DNA from: Campanula takesimana
Lineage: Eukaryota > Streptophyta > Magnoliopsida > Asterales > Campanulaceae
NCBI GenBank assembly: GCA_026119855.1
Contig: JAOWBW010001453.1
Coordinates: 186,001-250,000 of the forward strand
DNA: 64,000 nt
Direction: 5' to 3'
Shown: positions 20,154 to 31,211 of the stretch, piece after piece
Layout of the letters: each line of letters begins with the position of its first letter
How positions within the stretch are numbered: the first letter of the stretch is position 1
The notes under the pieces: generated by a model
Told to the model about the DNA's origin: nothing
What the model saw: the letters and a program-made list of their open reading frames with translations, nothing else
Database searches by the model: none
Made by a program: the position numbers and the translations under genes

Positions 20154-23100
20154 TTTCTCCTTGTGCGGCGGAACTAGAACAGGAGGGCACGTTAAGTAAT
20201 GCTTCACTTGATCGAAGGCTTCTTGGCACGCGTCGGTCCATTCTAGAGCCACATTCTTCTTGAGTAACTTGAAGATTGGCTCGCACATGGAAGTGAGTTG
20301 GTGCACAAACCGACTGATGTATTGTAGTCTGCCCATGAAACCTTTAATCTCTTTCTGTGTCTTTGGAGGAGGCATGTCAATGATTGCCTTGATTTTGGAG
20401 GGGTCTACTTCGATTCCCCTTTCAGTGACCATATAACCAAGAACTTTGCCTTGGATAACCCCGAATGTGCACTTTGCAGGGTTGAGCCTCATCTTGTGTT
20501 GACGAAGCCTTTCGAAGAACTTGCGGAGATCGATCAAATGTTGACCATCGGTCCCTTTGGAGTGAATGATCATGTCGTCCACATAGACCTCGATTTCTTT
20601 GTGAATCATATCGTGGAACAAGTCTGTCACGGCTCTTTGGTAGGAAGCCCCAGCGTTTCTTAACCCAAACGGCATGACTGTGTAGCAGAAGGTACCCCAC
20701 GGTGTTGTGAAGGCTGTCTTATGTTGATCTTCCTCGGCCATGAGAATCTGATTGTACCCAGCGAACCCATCCACAAATGAGCGAACCTCGTAGGCAGCAG
20801 TGGAGTCGACTAGCATGTCGATATTAGGGAGTGGAAAATCATCCTTTGGGGAAGCTTTGTTTAAATCCCGGAAGTCTACACAAACTCGGACCTTGCCGTT
20901 CGCCTTCCTGACTGTCACAATGTTGGCTAACCATGTCGGATACTCGATAACCTTGATGAAACCCACGCTGAGGAGCTTCTCAATCTCTTCTTTGACCTGC
21001 AGAGACCATTCTGGCTTGATCTTCCTGAGCTTCTGCTTTACTGGCCTGAGATCTTCTCTGATCGGAATCCTGTGCTCCGCTACCTTTCTGTCTAAACCCG
21101 GCATGTCTTTGTATGACCATGCGAACACATCTACGAACTCTCGTAGTAATGCAGTCAATCTGTCTCTGTCGTCTCCCTTGAAGAAGCTTCCAATCTTGGT
21201 TTCTTTTGGCTCTTCTTCGGTACCCAGATTAACAACCTGCAATTCTTCGTCAGCCTTTGGACCATTCTCGCCACGACTACGGACTTGTTGAGCAAGTTCA
21301 TTTAAGTATGTTGTGTTTTCGTGGTCTATTTCATCATAATTTGAATCGTTATTAACTTGTTCGTTAAGTTCATTATTAGTTAATTCATCATTTATGATGT
21401 TTGCAATCTCAGGGTACTCAGAAATATCAAATTTTTCATTAGCAAAGAAAGGAAACACACGCTCGGCTATGGCCTCCAAATCCTCTTGGGTGAGGGTATT
21501 AGAGACACTCTCGGACTCGAAAGTAAGTGTAAGCTGCTCTTCCTTTGTTGCTGTGCGGGGTATGCAACCCATTTCTTGGACTAAGAATTCCTCGGATACC
21601 ACGGGCCCTTTTGTTGAATACCAATTGTTAATCGGCTCGGAGCTTGGCGGGATCTCACTGATAGTCTCGTTCATGATGACGGTGTCATGGATGGCGTTGA
21701 CTTGGCATTCATTCATTACGGCAAGCTCTTCGAACATGGAGGCTAAATCTGTCAGTTCTTCCCCCTCGGTGATTTCTGTCTCGGACTCTATAGTCACCTT
21801 CCTTCCCCACCAATCACGGGGCGACATGGGAGTTGGTTCCCTTTCGGATTTCTGGATCTCACAATCGGAGAAGATTTCGAGGCCGGGCTTTTTGACACCC
21901 TTGTTGTTAACCCATGGTTCGGGAAAGATCATGTATGGAACGTCTTCCCCTTGGCGGACAAAATAACCATTCAACGTCTTGCGGTAAGGCCTTAGATTAG
22001 GGACCTCATACCGACGGCCTTCTTTACGAGCTCGGGCCTTTTCGTTCATGATCGCTTGTTCTTGCTTCAAGTCTTCTTCGGAAGGCTCGTACCCCAAACC
22101 GAATGTGTTCTTGACAAATGGGACTTGCACGGGATGTAGGATTCCTTGCTGATATTTCCCTAAGCCTAAACCAGGGAAGTAGTCTATATCCCTCATCATG
22201 CGGAGTACTTTGTGATTGCTGGGGGTCCATGATCCGTTTCCCCCTTCTTTGTCAATGGCGTTGATTGAGACGCCGGAGAGAGTGGAGTCTGGTAGACCGT
22301 TCTGAACTTGGTGGACGGGCTCACCTTTTCTGTGGATAGTAATGTTTTCAGCCATTACGGTCACTATTTCATCACCGTTTCGGATCTTGACACATTGGTG
22401 GAGAGTTGACGGTACGGCATTAGCACTATGAATCCATGGTCGACCTAACAGTAAGTTGAACGAGGCAGGGATATCAAGCACTTGGAATGGAACGGACATG
22501 ACCATGCTCCCAAACTCAATGTCAATTTCGATCATACCCATGACTGTACGGGCGGTGCTGTCATATCCTCGGATTACTTGAGTAGAAGGCCTCAAATCAG
22601 AATCTTTAAGCCCCAGTATGCCCATGATCCTACCAGGCATGAGATTGAGTGCGAAACCGCCGTCTACTAAGACTCTTGAGACAGGCCTCCCCCTTGCTCG
22701 TACCTTGAGGTAAATAGCTTCGTTGTGGTCGGAACCAAACGGTGGAAGGTCCATATCGGCAAAGGTGATGACATTGCTAAAATGAATGTGACCAATCATT
22801 GCCATGAGGTCCTCGGGAGTAGTATCGGGAGAAACTGATGTATCATCGAGATTGCGGATGACTAGATCTCGGTGTTTCTTCGAGGATGCAATGAGGTCCC
22901 AAATAGAGATGTTGGCTTGAGTTTTCTTGAGTTGGACAAGTAGAGGATCTTCAGGAGTGTTGTGAGCTTGCGGCCTTTGAGAAGAGGAGCTCGGTGCGGA
23001 AGTGGAAGGGTTGCTTGCTATGACTCGACCGGATCGAGTTAGCATATTGACGTTCCCATCTTGCTTCTTTTTCCTATTCTCTAGTACTTCCCTCATTACC

Positions 23101-24113
23101 TCATCATAAGTCACTACATAACAAGAATTGTCAATTTTATTCATAACATTGGGGCCCCCATTCACAATTGGGATTGAATGGGTGGTCCCCTCAAGTTCTC
23201 CTATCTCTATTACATTGACATGCTCGTCATTAGTCACTACAAATTCTTTCTTATCTATGAGATCTTGAATGACATTGCGGAGAACGAAGCATTCCTCGGT
23301 GGTGTGGCCACTATATTGGTGGTAGCCACAATATTTGTGGTGAGCATGATTGTCGTGGATCGTCTTGGGTTGGTACCCTTGCACGGGTGTGACTTGACCC
23401 TTTGCCTTGAGGACCTCGAACACTTCGGTTTGAGTCATGCCTTGGAGAGGCGTGTAGACACGGTCACTTCGGGGCCTTTTCCCTTGAGGTGGAGGAACCT
23501 TTTTGTAATTCCCCTTGTCAATAGTGACGGCGTTGACCGATACCTCTTTTGTGGAGTTGGAAGTGGCCTTGTAGCGGTAAGTAGGAGTGGTCTTCTTAAT
23601 CTCTTTGAGCAAGTCATCCATGCGTACACCCGCCTCATACATTTGGGAGAAGTCGGAGTAGCAAGCTCCACTGAGGTGAGTGCGGAGATCAATCTTGAGA
23701 CACTTGAGAAATATGTCCATTTGCTCTTTTGTGTTCGGCCTCTCAACAATTTCAGAGAGTTTGTCATTCCATCTCCTTGTGAAGTCGATGAAGGACTCAT
23801 TGTCTCGTTGAGTAGTGTTCTCTAGCTCTTTCCTTGTGGGACGGTGAGTGGTGTTGCCTTGGTATTGGTTCTTGAAGGCAAGCATGGCGGAGTCCCAATC
23901 AAGACGGACAGTGAGCGGGAGAGTAGCATACCAATCTTTTGCCGCCCCCTCGAGAGTGAGAGGAAAGCATTGAGCCATCACCTTGGTGGAGACCTTCTTT
24001 GGAACCATTGCCCAAATATAAGTCTCAATGTGAGCCATAGGGCAAGAGTTGACCTTGAATTTGCTTATGTCGGGCATCTTGAACTTATCGGGAAGGGCGG
24101 CCATAGTACTCAT
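20064..24113 (-). CDS. Element 2 Gag-protease-RT polyprotein (1,349 codons)
   Basis: One long open frame. Gag core at residues about 1-170 (KDWYATLP, FTRRWNDKL), knuckle CGYHQYSGHTTEEC at about 261-274, protease with VDGGFALNLMP at about 481 (sister copy VDGGS) and LLLGRPW, G-patch-like GLGLGKYQQG at about 650, and RT with VCVDFRDLNK, MPFGLRNAGASYQR and catalytic YVDD at about 1176. The last 22 residues are out of frame: compared with Element 3, 52 bp are missing near 20145, so RNase H is no longer fused. Gag residues upstream of 24113 are in other frames, so the listed start is not the native one. It is the best-preserved coding region of the Tat family here. Confidence 0.88.
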   Translation of the reverse strand: MSTMAALPDKFKMPDISKFKVNSCPMAHIETYIWAMVPKKVSTKVMAQCFPLTLEGAAKDWYATLPLTVRLDWDSAMLAFKNQYQGNTTHRPTRKELENTTQRDNESFIDFTRRWNDKLSEIVERPNTKEQMDIFLKCLKIDLRTHLSGACYSDFSQMYEAGVRMDDLLKEIKKTTPTYRYKATSNSTKEVSVNAVTIDKGNYKKVPPPQGKRPRSDRVYTPLQGMTQTEVFEVLKAKGQVTPVQGYQPKTIHDNHAHHKYCGYHQYSGHTTEECFVLRNVIQDLIDKKEFVVTNDEHVNVIEIGELEGTTHSIPIVNGGPNVMNKIDNSCYVVTYDEVMREVLENRKKKQDGNVNMLTRSGRVIASNPSTSAPSSSSQRPQAHNTPEDPLLVQLKKTQANISIWDLIASSKKHRDLVIRNLDDTSVSPDTTPEDLMAMIGHIHFSNVITFADMDLPPFGSDHNEAIYLKVRARGRPVSRVLVDGGFALNLMPGRIMGILGLKDSDLRPSTQVIRGYDSTARTVMGMIEIDIEFGSMVMSVPFQVLDIPASFNLLLGRPWIHSANAVPSTLHQCVKIRNGDEIVTVMAENITIHRKGEPVHQVQNGLPDSTLSGVSINAIDKEGGNGSWTPSNHKVLRMMRDIDYFPGLGLGKYQQGILHPVQVPFVKNTFGLGYEPSEEDLKQEQAIMNEKARARKEGRRYEVPNLRPYRKTLNGYFVRQGEDVPYMIFPEPWVNNKGVKKPGLEIFSDCEIQKSEREPTPMSPRDWWGRKVTIESETEITEGEELTDLASMFEELAVMNECQVNAIHDTVIMNETISEIPPSSEPINNWYSTKGPVVSEEFLVQEMGCIPRTATKEEQLTLTFESESVSNTLTQEDLEAIAERVFPFFANEKFDISEYPEIANIINDELTNNELNEQVNNDSNYDEIDHENTTYLNELAQQVRSRGENGPKADEELQVVNLGTEEEPKETKIGSFFKGDDRDRLTALLREFVDVFAWSYKDMPGLDRKVAEHRIPIREDLRPVKQKLRKIKPEWSLQVKEEIEKLLSVGFIKVIEYPTWLANIVTVRKANGKVRVCVDFRDLNKASPKDDFPLPNIDMLVDSTAAYEVRSFVDGFAGYNQILMAEEDQHKTAFTTPWGTFCYTVMPFGLRNAGASYQRAVTDLFHDMIHKEIEVYVDDMIIHSKGTDGQHLIDLRKFFERLRQHKMRLNPAKCTFGVIQGKVLGYMVTERGIEVDPSKIKAIIDMPPPKTQKEIKGFMGRLQYISRFVHQLTSMCEPIFKLLKKNVALEWTDACQEAFDQVKHYLTCPPVLVPPHKEKPLLLYLTQRRTPFILSVADSKEAKRTTLS

Positions 24114-24522
24114 GAGGATGGATGATTAATAAAGGCTTGTGTCGGAGCCTTTCCCCATGTTGAGCCCATTGAATTTTGGTCGATGTAGGCCATGATAGAA
24201 TCCACCATTTTGGGCTCGTTGTTCTCGAAACTTGGTTCCCCCATTTTCTTGGTGCGGGTGTTGACATAAGGACTCTTGAACAAACCCTCGGTCCATTCGG
24301 ATTCATCATCATTGTTCTTGTTCTTTCCCTGGCAAGGTTGGTGAGCTTTCCTTTCATTAGCTCCATTTCGGCCTCGTGGGCCTCCCTTTGGCTGTCGAGG
24401 TGGGATTGCCAAATGTCATCTTTGCTTTGTGCCTCCTTGTTAAGGGTGGAGACTTGCTCTTGGAGGAGTTGGACCATAGTTGAGAGTTGTTCGAGAGACA
24501 TGGTGTTGCTGTTGCCGGTCAT
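24110..24522 (-). pseudogene. Element 2 gag N-terminus, frameshifted
   Basis: From an ATG at 24522 the translation has a polar coiled-coil stretch (SLEQLSTMVQLLQEQVSTL..) and then shifts frame near 24345 into GLFKSPYVNTRTKKMGEPSFENN. It shifts again near 24110 into the main ORF (PDKFKMPDISKF). Two single-base-type frameshifts are the simplest reading. It is the start of Gag, not a separate gene. Confidence 0.65.
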
Positions 24523-25845
24523 GGTTGATGTTGGAGCTGTTGGAGTGATCTCTTCACGGACTAACCGATTTGCTGAATCCCGGTAGACTTTGTAAGTACC
24601 AATTGAACCTATATTGCAGAAGAGGCCCTTGTCAGTCTTGAGTAACACTTGCGGTCCATGAAGAGGCTTAGAGCACACAGTTGGGCACACGACTCGAACC
24701 ACATAAGAAAAGACTCTTTTTTTTTTTTTTTTTATGAGTCGGAGGGAATGAATCCCTTTTGGGGTTTCTAAGAAAATAATGGAATCGTCACACTAGTATA
24801 TAGACCATCTCGCGGTCCCATATACTCATCGGATTCCACCACGTTTGTGAATCCTACATGTATCGGGATTAGACTAAATTAATGTAGTAAAGCATACATG
24901 CGGGGACGGATTTTTATTTTCGTCCAAAATAACCACTTTTGGGGACGGATTTTTATTGCGTCCCTTTCAACAAGTTGGCATGTATGATTTGAAGACATTA
25001 GTTTAGGGAAATCTCGGTACATGGAAACCGACTTGAGTCACGGAGTGTTAGACCCTAACTAGAATTGTGTGGTTTGTGCTCGGCTTGAATATGAGGCTCA
25101 AAGGTCACCCCCGGCATGTAGTCTTGAACTACGCCACGGGTGAGGTTTATCGCTTCGAAAGAGCCAAGGTCTGGTGGAGCTTGAAACTTTCTAGGACGGG
25201 CCTCGATGGGTTTGGGGTTGGACTTGTGCGACTCGATAGTGAGCAGTTCATAGGAATATGTGCATGTAGTGTGAGGTCTAACAAGTGACAAAATTTTATT
25301 TTTTTTTTTTTTTTGAAAAGAAAGAAAAACACACAAAACACAGAAGCACATAAAATTACAACTCCCGAATCACCCGTGTGACCGGTAGATAAAACACAAA
25401 ATTAAACAGTCCGAGGGTTCAATTCTGTTCTGATGTAGGCAACTGTGCCCACACCCCACTGTACTGCTCAGTCACTGAAACCTGTCTCTGTTCTGGAACC
25501 AACCCAGAAGCGTGCGCCTCTGAGTTCTGATGTGGGACGCGCGCGCATGGCGCAATCATTATGGGAGGCGCGCGCTTCTGGGACACACCTGTCAGAATGT
25601 CAGACTTTGGACTCAGGGGATTGCCCTGGTCCTATGTTCATATTGTAACCCCTGCAGAAGTGATTAGTGCAGAATAACAGAAGAAGAAGATGAAGAATAT
25701 GAAGAAGTGGGCGATTCTGGTTCTTGATGTGGGATGCGCGCGCCTTAGGCTTAAAAGGCCAGACGCGCGCGCCTCCCCCATCAGGAAACAGAATGCCCAG
25801 AAAAGATGTAGATTTCGATCAGAACGCAAGTTTAACCCTCAAATG
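24523..25845 (-). other. Element 2 leader (PBS to gag)
   Basis: Non-coding. It holds poly-A/T runs at 24718-24733 and 25300-25315, two copies of GGGGACGGATTTTTATT at about 24902 and 24939, and a GC motif cluster of at least five copies (about 25507, 25535, 25564, 25733, 25762; GCGCGCGCCT-like) with 28-29 bp spacing. No convincing ORF outside the gag start. Confidence 0.65.
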
Positions 25846-25863
25846 TCCCCAGCGGAGTCGCCA
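25846..25863 (-). other. Primer binding site of Element 2
   Basis: TGGCGACTCCGCTGGGGA on the minus strand, one base from the LTR end. Nearly identical to the Element 1 PBS. Confidence 0.8.
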
Positions 25864-25864
25864 C

Positions 25865-26865
25865 TGTAGATACCCCAGGGTGGGAACACCACGGCCTTAG
25901 GCTCGAGCGCGTGGTATTATCCTAGGATGTCTAACTTGATTTTAGATTGTTTTAGAGTCGCCACCTATGTTTTTAGGAACATAAGAAAAACCTATTGATT
26001 GTAGCCTAAGTTTTGGTTACGAAAACAGAGATTCTTTGTTTTGAGGTCCGGGGGTTAGATTACGAGATGGGAAGTACCGAAACACCCATCTCGCCCAACT
26101 TAAGTTGGTCTTGCTTGATCAAAATCTACATAAATGAAATGTTCTTCTTCTTCTTCTTCTTTAAGTCATAAAAAGGGGGGTTTAAAATATGATTTGGAAT
26201 GTAGGAGATAACTCCTTAACCAACCTCAATGAGATGAGGTGATCATTAGAGTCATGTCCCAAAATGATTTGGGTGATTGCACATTTGATTAAAGTAAAAA
26301 GAGAGCGGAGATGAAGTAGAAAAGGAAGGAAAAGATGGACTTTTACCTACAATTTGAAGACCTTCAAATATTTCTTGATGAAATCCTTGGAGAACCTTTA
26401 GAAAGTGATTTTGGTATAGTTTTTGTAAGTTCAATTTTCGGTCTAAGTTTTCGATCCTTGAAAATGGAGGTAAAGAGAGGTTTTTATAGGTGAAAGAGGG
26501 GTGTTTTTGGTGCCAAAACTCAGTCACCAAGAAATCCTTCCCGGGCAAAATCCTGTAAATTGAGCAAGGGAGGGAATCCTGGCCAGAAATCTGTAACTGA
26601 CGCCCAGAGGCGCGCGCTTCCTGATTTGGGGGCGGGAGGCGCGCGCGCCTGGCTCCTCCTGTCGGAGGCGCGCGACTCAGAGAAGGCAATTTTGATAGAA
26701 TGGACTAGAAAGTCAGCCCTGTTATTCAGTTTAGTCCCTGGACTTAACGAAGTCAGTCAGGAACTTAACGGAAGTGACAGAAACTAACGAGAAATACTTA
26801 AAATGGGGAGAGACACAAAATCAAATGTGCAATCGGGGTGAGCGGTCCAAGGCGGGGTGTCTACA
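25865..26865 (-). repeat. 5' LTR of Element 2 (1,001 bp)
   Basis: On the minus strand it runs TGTAGACACCCC...GGGGTATCTACA, with inverted termini. It matches the Element 3 LTR at 39163-40127 in opposite orientation. U3 contains GC motifs at about 26607, 26635 and 26664 (28-29 bp apart) upstream of a TATA-like CTATAAAAACC (minus, about 26480). Confidence 0.92.
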
Positions 26866-27256
26866 CCACCACAAACGAATAAAGATAAGGATGGAAAACC
26901 CGGTTCATCAAATCCATAAACACGGCCGGCGCGTTAGTCAACCCAAACGGCATAACCAAGAATTCATAATGACCATACCGAGTGCGAAAAGCCGTCTTCG
27001 GTATATCCTCCAATCGAATCTTTAACAGATGGTACCCACTCCTCAAATCAAGTTTAGAAAGCACAACTGAGCCTTGGAGCTGATCGAATAAATCATCGAT
27101 GTGAGGTAGAGGATACTTGTTCTTCACTGTAACCTGATTAAACTTCTGGTAATCAATACACAGTCTCAAAGAACCATCTTTCTTCCGCACAAACAAAACC
27201 GGTGCTCCCCACGGGGAAACACTAGGGCGGATAAACCCTCGATCGAGCAACTCTTG
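26866..27256 (-). pseudogene. Element B reverse transcriptase, N-terminal half
   Basis: RT fingers and palm motifs are present: RPSVSPWGAPVLFVRKKDGSLR, CIDYQKFNQVT, SKLDLRSGYH, TAFRTRYGHYEFLVMPFGLTNAP. It ends at FVVV, directly before the catalytic F/YxDD, because Element 2 inserted there. The matching distal half is missing. The frame is shared with protease and gag of B, separated by a TAG at 27257-27259. Confidence 0.88.
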
Positions 27257-28138
27257 CTATTGAACCTTTAGTTCCTTCAACTCTGCGGGAGCCAACCTAT
27301 ACGGTGCCTTTGAAATCGGAACTGTACCCGGCAAAAGATCTATACAAAATTCTATCTCACGATCGGGAGGCATATCATATTCAGAAGAGAAAACATCGGG
27401 AAATTCCCTAACTACCCGAACACTCTCCAAACTAGGGGATTCTTTCCTGGTATCAAGCACACTAGCCAAGTACCCCTCACAACCACGATGCAATAATTTT
27501 CTCGCTTTCACATAAGAAATTAAACGAACTTTTCTACCAAAGGGCATAGCCTCAAAAGTAAACTTAGGCACATCAGGGATAGAAAAATTAACGACCTTTC
27601 TACGACAGTCAACAGAAGCATGAAACTTGCTTAACCAATCCATACCCAAAATAACATCAAAGTCCTGAATAGGAAGGACTACCAAGTCCGCACACAAGAC
27701 ATGACCACATATAATCACGTCACAAGCACGGAAGACTCTATCAGTCACCAAACACTCTCCCATAGGAGTAGACACTTCTAACACATAAGGCAATGACTCA
27801 GATGCAGCATTTAGCAGAGAAGCAAATTGAACAGAAATGTAAGAATGAGATGATCCTGGATCTACTAACGCTCGGGCGCTCACATGAAATATAGAAATAA
27901 TACCTCCAATAACTGTGGGATCATCTGTGGCTTGTTGTTGATTCATTGCAAACACTTTTCCTTGGACTTTGGCCTTTCCCGTAGCATCCCTTTTCTGACC
28001 CTGTGGAGCCCCAGCTCCTAACCCAGTCGGTTGACCTCTGCCTCTAGTACAATCCTTTGCAAAATGACCCATTTGCCCACAATTGGTACACCTTCCCTGT
28101 TTCTTCCAACACTGGTCCTCTGAATGGCCTTCCTTTTG
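27257..28138 (-). pseudogene. Element B protease and knuckle-protease linker
   Basis: It begins inside the second zinc knuckle (CTNCGQMGHFAKDC), passes a G/Q-rich linker and enters a retropepsin domain: ALVDPGSSHSYIS, where DPGS replaces the usual DTGS or DSGS, and DFDVILGMDWLSKFHASVDC. It continues to the RT linker (IEFCIDLLPGTVPISKAPYRLAP). A TAG at 27257-27259 ends the frame, which otherwise continues in RT. Confidence 0.85.
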
Positions 28139-29002
28139 TCAATAGGAACAAGGTCTCCTATTTTGGTTACCTTGGTTCCCGGAAGTAGTACCCGGGTTCC
28201 TTGGGATCGGTTGCCCTCGGAGCTGAGATTGTCCCCCAAAGTTACCTCGGTTATCAATCCTTGGTTGTGACTTGCTCTGCGCTCCTTGCTTACTCGGGTT
28301 AGCTACCTCGGTCTTCCTCTTATGTTCCCCAATATCTTGCTCGATCAAGTATGCACGGTCTACCGCATCTTGGAATGTCACAATCCTCTGGGCTATAAGC
28401 TGAGTACGGATAGAAGTCTTCAAACCCCGGATGAATCTCATAGCTTTCTGTTCTTCGGTCCTCACAAGATAGTCACAATACCAGGCTAATTCTGTGAACT
28501 TAGCCGAGTACTGAGCTATAGACAACAAACCTTGCTCCAAGTTGAGAAGCTCGATCTCCTTTCGGTTCTGATCCACTACCGGAATGAAATGCTCTTTGAA
28601 CTTCCGCACAAACAATTCCCATGCATACACTGTGTGAGTGTCATCCCAACTAGATTTAACCCCTTTCCACCAATGCTCGGCGGCACCCACAAGCTTATAA
28701 GCCGTGAACCGGACCCTATCCTCGTCCGTGCACCCAAACACATCATAGATTTTCTCCATAGACTCGACCCATAGTTCGGCCTTCTTCACATCGGGCTCAC
28801 CATCGAACTCTGCCGGTTTCAGTTTCAAGAATTGATCCAAACCATATCGGGGTGGTGGTGCTTGCTCTACTCTCGGTCCTTGGTCATGAATAGCCTTCAT
28901 GGCCGCCTCAAACATGCCTTGGAACATGGCACGGTTCTCTTCCCGAAGATCATTCTGATTCTGAGCCCCACTGGAACCTTCACCTGTCCTTCTTCTAGCC
29001 AT
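28139..29002 (-). pseudogene. Element B gag
   Basis: ATG at 29002 (MARRRTGEG). Gag core contains KAELWVESMEKIYDVFGC, HWWKGVK, FVRKFKEHFIPV, YSAKFTELAWYC and RFIRGLKTSI, then a Q/N/G-rich linker. A TGA at 28139-28141 replaces the second cysteine of the first knuckle (CSYxQKEGHSEDQC); the frame continues into protease. Element C gag on the opposite strand is a close relative. Confidence 0.88.
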
Positions 29003-29108
29003 TGAGAACAATTACCTGCATAAAACATCAACCGTTACTCACTCCGAACACAGCTACCCTCCTAGGTCATACTAGTCCACCTAGACTTATACTTAGAGTC
29101 AAACCATA

Positions 29109-29120
29109 GCTCTGATACCA
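29109..29120 (-). other. Primer binding site of Element B
   Basis: TGGTATCAGAGC on the minus strand, two bases from the LTR end; initiator-methionine-tRNA type. Confidence 0.9.
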
Positions 29121-29122
29121 AC

Positions 29123-31211
29123 TATCGCGACCCCCAACCCCGCGGGCCCGAGATCGCGAGCTGGACGTCGACTTAAACAATAAACTCTAAAATAATGAAG
29201 AGGAAAATTTCCTTTTATACCAAAAGATGATCTCACAAAGTTTTGGAAATCCAACTTGAACAACAAAATATAAACTAGTGTAAGCTCCATAAGATTACAC
29301 CCAAAATAATAAAATATACAATTTTAATGACGTCAAGTGTGGTACAACTATTCCCAAAAACAGGTTGCACATTTATATAATGTAAACCCACCAATAACAA
29401 CTCGCCCCAAAAGCTCAACCCTCGCGACGTCCTGTCTCGTGATCAGCGAGTCTAATCCTTTCCACCTGGGGGGGTTAAGGAAAAACAAAGACAAAAGAAA
29501 AGGGGGGGTGAGATAAATCTCAATAAGTTACTAATGCAACTACATGACATGCTATGATGCAATAATCAATAATAAATCACATAGCACATAGCAATTATCA
29601 TTTAACAGATAGCAGCGGAAATAAACAATTAACAAAGGATATTAGCCAAGGTTTCCCAACTGAAATAACCAAATAAAGGTCGCTGCGCAGCTTCAATAAT
29701 CAACAATCAACATCTTCATGGTAGCATGAAAGCTTGAAGAGAACACCCCTGGTACCGGAACCAATAACAATAAGGGGACAGTGACACACAGTCAAAGCCC
29801 GAAACCAATAGCTAAAGTGCTCACAAAGGGGCTAGCTCATCTCACATCCAAGGCCAATCTGGAGGAGGGAAATAATGGGGCAAAACAATGGTCAACATCA
29901 TAATGGACTTGGCTGTGCCATCATAATATTTCGCATCGCCCAAAACACACATAAATACCTGCTGGACTTTCAAGTAAAGGCTAAGTAATAAAATACTAGC
30001 ACGATCAACAACTAATGATTCCAAAGTAGGGAACCAATCCAAATAAATCACCACAAAGGTAAACCAATCCAAACCACACATCAAGGATGGACCACATTCC
30101 CAAAATGATATTTAATCAAATTCCGTAACATATTTATTCACAAAAGAATCAATTCCACTTAATAAAGTGTTCCACGATGTTAACTTTGGTTGATTAGAAG
30201 TATAAAACCTAAACTAGGTAAGCTATAAGTCTTAAACCAGCAAAAGGACAAAATTCCAGAAGCAGGGGGCGGGTGGGCGCCTGAAGGGGGTCGGGCGGGC
30301 GCTTATTCCAACAGAAGGTCTGGCCGCTGGAAAAGGGGGTGTAGGCGGGCGCCTGGCACCGCGCGGGCGGGCGCTCGGTCGACGACTGGGAGGGATTTCA
30401 GCAGCTGGGTTAAGGCAAAATCCACCATTTTCAACCAATTTCTTACCAAAATCAAAATGCCCAATATTGACTCTTAGAACAAGTTCAAAACTGAACCAAA
30501 ACAAAATCTAAGCTTAAGGGAGACACAAACCACATCATTCATCAACTTCAAACCAAGGTTAACCCAATATTCATAAAATCACCATTTTTGACCAAAAACT
30601 CAAATAAATTCCAAATAAATTCTAAACTCAACCAAACTTCAAATATAACAACTCAAGCATTATATAAGCATGATATGAACATTTTAGTATAAAAATGAGG
30701 GAAAAGCAACTTACTTGAAATTTCTCAAAGTTGCCGGAACTCGAATATTTTTAGCCCTCTACGATCCTAACGACGATCTAAACAAGTTTCATGTTTTAAG
30801 AAATGAGAAATAACAAGAGGAAGATGGTTAGATTGAAGAGAGAAGGGAGAGAGAACTTACCCTTTTTCTTTGGAGAGAGAGAGAAATGAGCTGGGAATGA
30901 TGGAGGATGAGGGAGAGGTGAGGGAGAAGAGAGGGAGTAGGGAGGGAGTAGGAGGATTATTTCAAAATGTTACACTTAGGCCCCCTCACTACTAACAGAC
31001 AACTCTAATACTTCCTACTAACAACTAAGACCAAATGATGCTACACTAGCACAAATGACCCAAATAAAATGCTAGGCATAAATTATTATAACACATAAAA
31101 TGCACACATAGATATTTAAATAAATAATAATTTAAATAAATAAATAAGTAAATAAATAAATAATAATTATTTATTACTAATAAAATAGAGTCTAGTTTTC
31201 GGGTCGTGACA
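29123..31211 (-). repeat. 5' LTR of Element B (2,089 bp)
   Basis: On the minus strand it starts TGTCACGACCCG (31211) and ends GTCGCGATA, a change from the GTCGCGACA of LTR C. Contents in transcription order: purine-strand-biased tract (30826-30960), two GTAAGT donor-like sites (30860-30855 and 30714-30709), four GGGCGGGCGCC-type motifs (about 30267, 30291, 30342, 30364), the conserved hairpin (29927-29897) and a C-run/AGG acceptor-like site near 29468. At 31212 it meets gag of Element 3, so B probably inserted there. Confidence 0.9.
29897..29927 (-). other. Conserved LTR hairpin, copy B
   Basis: On the minus strand ATTATGATGG faces CCATTATGAT around an 11-base loop. All ten positions pair, two as G-U. 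Confidence 0.6.

Larger units (their letters stand above)
19561..26865 (-). mobile_element. Element 2: Tat/Ogre-type Ty3/gypsy, 5' part only
   Basis: Minus-strand order is 5' LTR (25865-26865), PBS, 1.3-kb leader, gag, protease, RT and RNase H, cut by Copia 2 at 19560. Element 3 (31212-40127) is a close sister in the opposite orientation. Element 2 inserted into RT of Element B just before its catalytic FIDD box: B coding stops at 26866. Integrase and 3' LTR are missing; I infer they went in the deletion that also removed the 3' part of Copia 2. Confidence 0.88.

Noticed and set aside
19561..26865. Endogenous pararetrovirus
   Set aside because: LTRs with inverted TG..CA-type ends, a PBS next to the LTR, and integrase in the sister element show LTR retrotransposons. 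No movement or coat protein of caulimovirid type is present.
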